This document shows positions 12,495 to 13,324 of a stretch of DNA of 13,324 nt, piece by piece. A program made the position numbers and the translations under genes. The stretch comes from Actinomycetota bacterium. GTDB taxonomy: Bacteria > Cyanobacteriota > Vampirovibrionia > Obscuribacterales > Obscuribacteraceae. Each line of letters opens with the position of its first letter. The stretch's first letter is position 1. The notes below the pieces were generated by a model. It was not told the DNA's origin. It ran no database searches and saw only the letters and a program-made list of their open reading frames with translations. Where the stretch lies: the NCBI GenBank assembly GCA_903970355.1, contig CAJCIF010000079.1, positions 1 through 13,324 of the forward strand, read 5' to 3'.

Positions 12495-13324
12495 TAGAAT
12501 TTCGGCGTTGCCTCATAAAGGTCCGGTAAATCGTTTTCGATCAGCACAACATCACCTTCGGAGCAATACTCAGAGGCGAGATGGCTGAGAGCCTCTTTCA
12601 TACTGGCTTTGCATTCAATCTTTTCGCTCGGCAATCCACCTTCTTTCAATCCTTTGAGTAATGGATCTTTGTTAGTTTCACCAACGACCACGACAAAATC
12701 GCAAACTGATGCGGCCCGTTTTGCCGCCGCTTCATTTTCCACCGCCTGGCGATCGGCAAGTTCAATCATGCCTGGCGTTACTAATATTTTTCGCTTGCCG
12801 GGAATCTCACCAAGCACATCAAGAGCTGCTTTGAAGCCGATCGGATTGGAATTGAAAGCATCGTTGAGGCGCAAGACTTGCTCGCTACTCCTGCCGTTTG
12901 CACCATTCGAAATGGGAGCGAGTCCGGATAAGTTGGTTCGTACTGGTTCCAACCGGTTGCTTTCCGTTTTTACGTTTCTGATGGCAGCAAGAATAATTTC
13001 CGGTGAAATTCCCAGAGCCATAGCCAAACAAAAGGAGCCAAGCACATTCGACAACAATGGCTTACTGAGAAGCTTGGTTGCGCCTTCATACTGCTTGCCG
13101 CGGAATTTGATTTTAAATGTACTGCCGCTTTCAGAAGTTTTGACATCAAACATGATTGCATCGAGCGGTCCCTTCGATTCATCGAAACCGTAAAGGAGCG
13201 TTGTTTTCTTCTTGTTTTCGGCAGCCATTCTTCGACAGAATTCATAATCCCCGTTGCAAATCAAAATGCCATCGGCAGGAACAGCCTGAGCAAGTTCAGA
13301 TTTTGCTTTAAATACATTTTCAGA
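12494..13324 (-). CDS. murF: MurF, UDP-MurNAc-tripeptide--D-Ala-D-Ala ligase, N-terminus cut by window edge
   Basis: The last 276 residues of a Mur ligase; the frame continues past the right edge with no stop. MurF attaches D-Ala-D-Ala to the UDP-MurNAc-tripeptide using ATP, the step that uses the product of the next gene, ddl. The visible part begins in the central domain, with A-K-S-E-L-A (7-12 of the visible part) and P-A-D-G then N-G-D, as in the MurF region before the substrate-binding strand. The C-terminal domain carries N-D-A-F-N-S-N-P-I-G-F-K-A-A-L, the equivalent of the common D-D-A-Y-N-A-N-P motif, and T-P-G-M-I-E-L. The end reads G-D-V-V-L-I-E-N-D-L-P-D-L-Y rather than the proteobacterial K-G-S-R pattern, a variant I associate with Firmicutes-type Mur ligases. 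The stop overlaps the ddl start (TAATG), so the two are coupled. Any TTG or ATG inside the window would be internal. Confidence 0.92.
   Translation of the reverse strand, partial: SENVFKAKSELAQAVPADGILICNGDYEFCRRMAAENKKKTTLLYGFDESKGPLDAIMFDVKTSESGSTFKIKFRGKQYEGATKLLSKPLLSNVLGSFCLAMALGISPEIILAAIRNVKTESNRLEPVRTNLSGLAPISNGANGRSSEQVLRLNDAFNSNPIGFKAALDVLGEIPGKRKILVTPGMIELADRQAVENEAAAKRAASVCDFVVVVGETNKDPLLKGLKEGGLPSEKIECKASMKEALSHLASEYCSEGDVVLIENDLPDLYEATPKF

Noticed and set aside
12609..13193. 194-codon plus-strand frame opposite murF
   Set aside because: The minus strand carries clear MurF motifs in the same bases; the plus frame is a long antisense shadow.

Overview
The window reads as chromosomal DNA from a Gram-negative bacterium with a moderate, mixed base composition. 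Two TolC-type outer-membrane channel proteins require an outer membrane. The MurF and Ddl versions resemble those I associate with Firmicutes and the cyanobacterial branch, and the kinase has a YRDLKPSN catalytic loop. This combination would fit the non-photosynthetic cyanobacterial relatives (Vampirovibrionia/Melainabacteria, Obscuribacter-like). That placement is an inference from remembered family flavours, not a search result. No transposase, integrase, rRNA, tRNA or CRISPR array was seen.

Layout, left to right. (1) Bases 1-3031, plus strand: a TPR plus DUF4034-like protein (open at the left edge), an aldo/keto reductase coupled to it through a TAATG overlap, then a secreted protein of unknown function. 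(2) Bases 3028-6794, minus strand: two tandem, diverged TolC-family genes joined by an ATGA overlap, whose downstream end overlaps the secreted-protein gene tail to tail by 4 bases. (3) Bases 6795-7140: non-coding divergent region with an imperfect 24-25 bp direct repeat built around CTGCAG. (4) Bases 7141-8007: a small one-helix membrane protein (plus) facing a protein made of 14 octapeptide repeats (minus). (5) Bases 8008-8508: 500 bases with no convincing gene but several hairpins and a 15-bp tandem repeat. (6) ssb (minus) and a soluble Hanks-type Ser/Thr kinase (plus) diverge from one intergenic region; a consensus-like promoter with an embedded 12-bp palindrome lies before ssb. (7) An XRE-type regulator (minus) runs convergent to the kinase. 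(8) Bases 10703-11047 hold no gene. (9) At the right edge is a minus-strand cell-wall operon, murF (cut by the window) - ddl - small two-helix membrane protein.

Functional picture: Ddl makes D-Ala-D-Ala and MurF adds it to the UDP-MurNAc-tripeptide, so those two coupled genes form consecutive steps of peptidoglycan precursor synthesis. The TolC pair probably supplies outer-membrane exit ducts for export or efflux, but no inner-membrane pump or periplasmic adaptor gene is in the window. The least explained items are the octapeptide-repeat protein, the structured non-coding stretch beside it, the repeat block upstream of the TolC pair, and the SSB with a displaced acidic tip.
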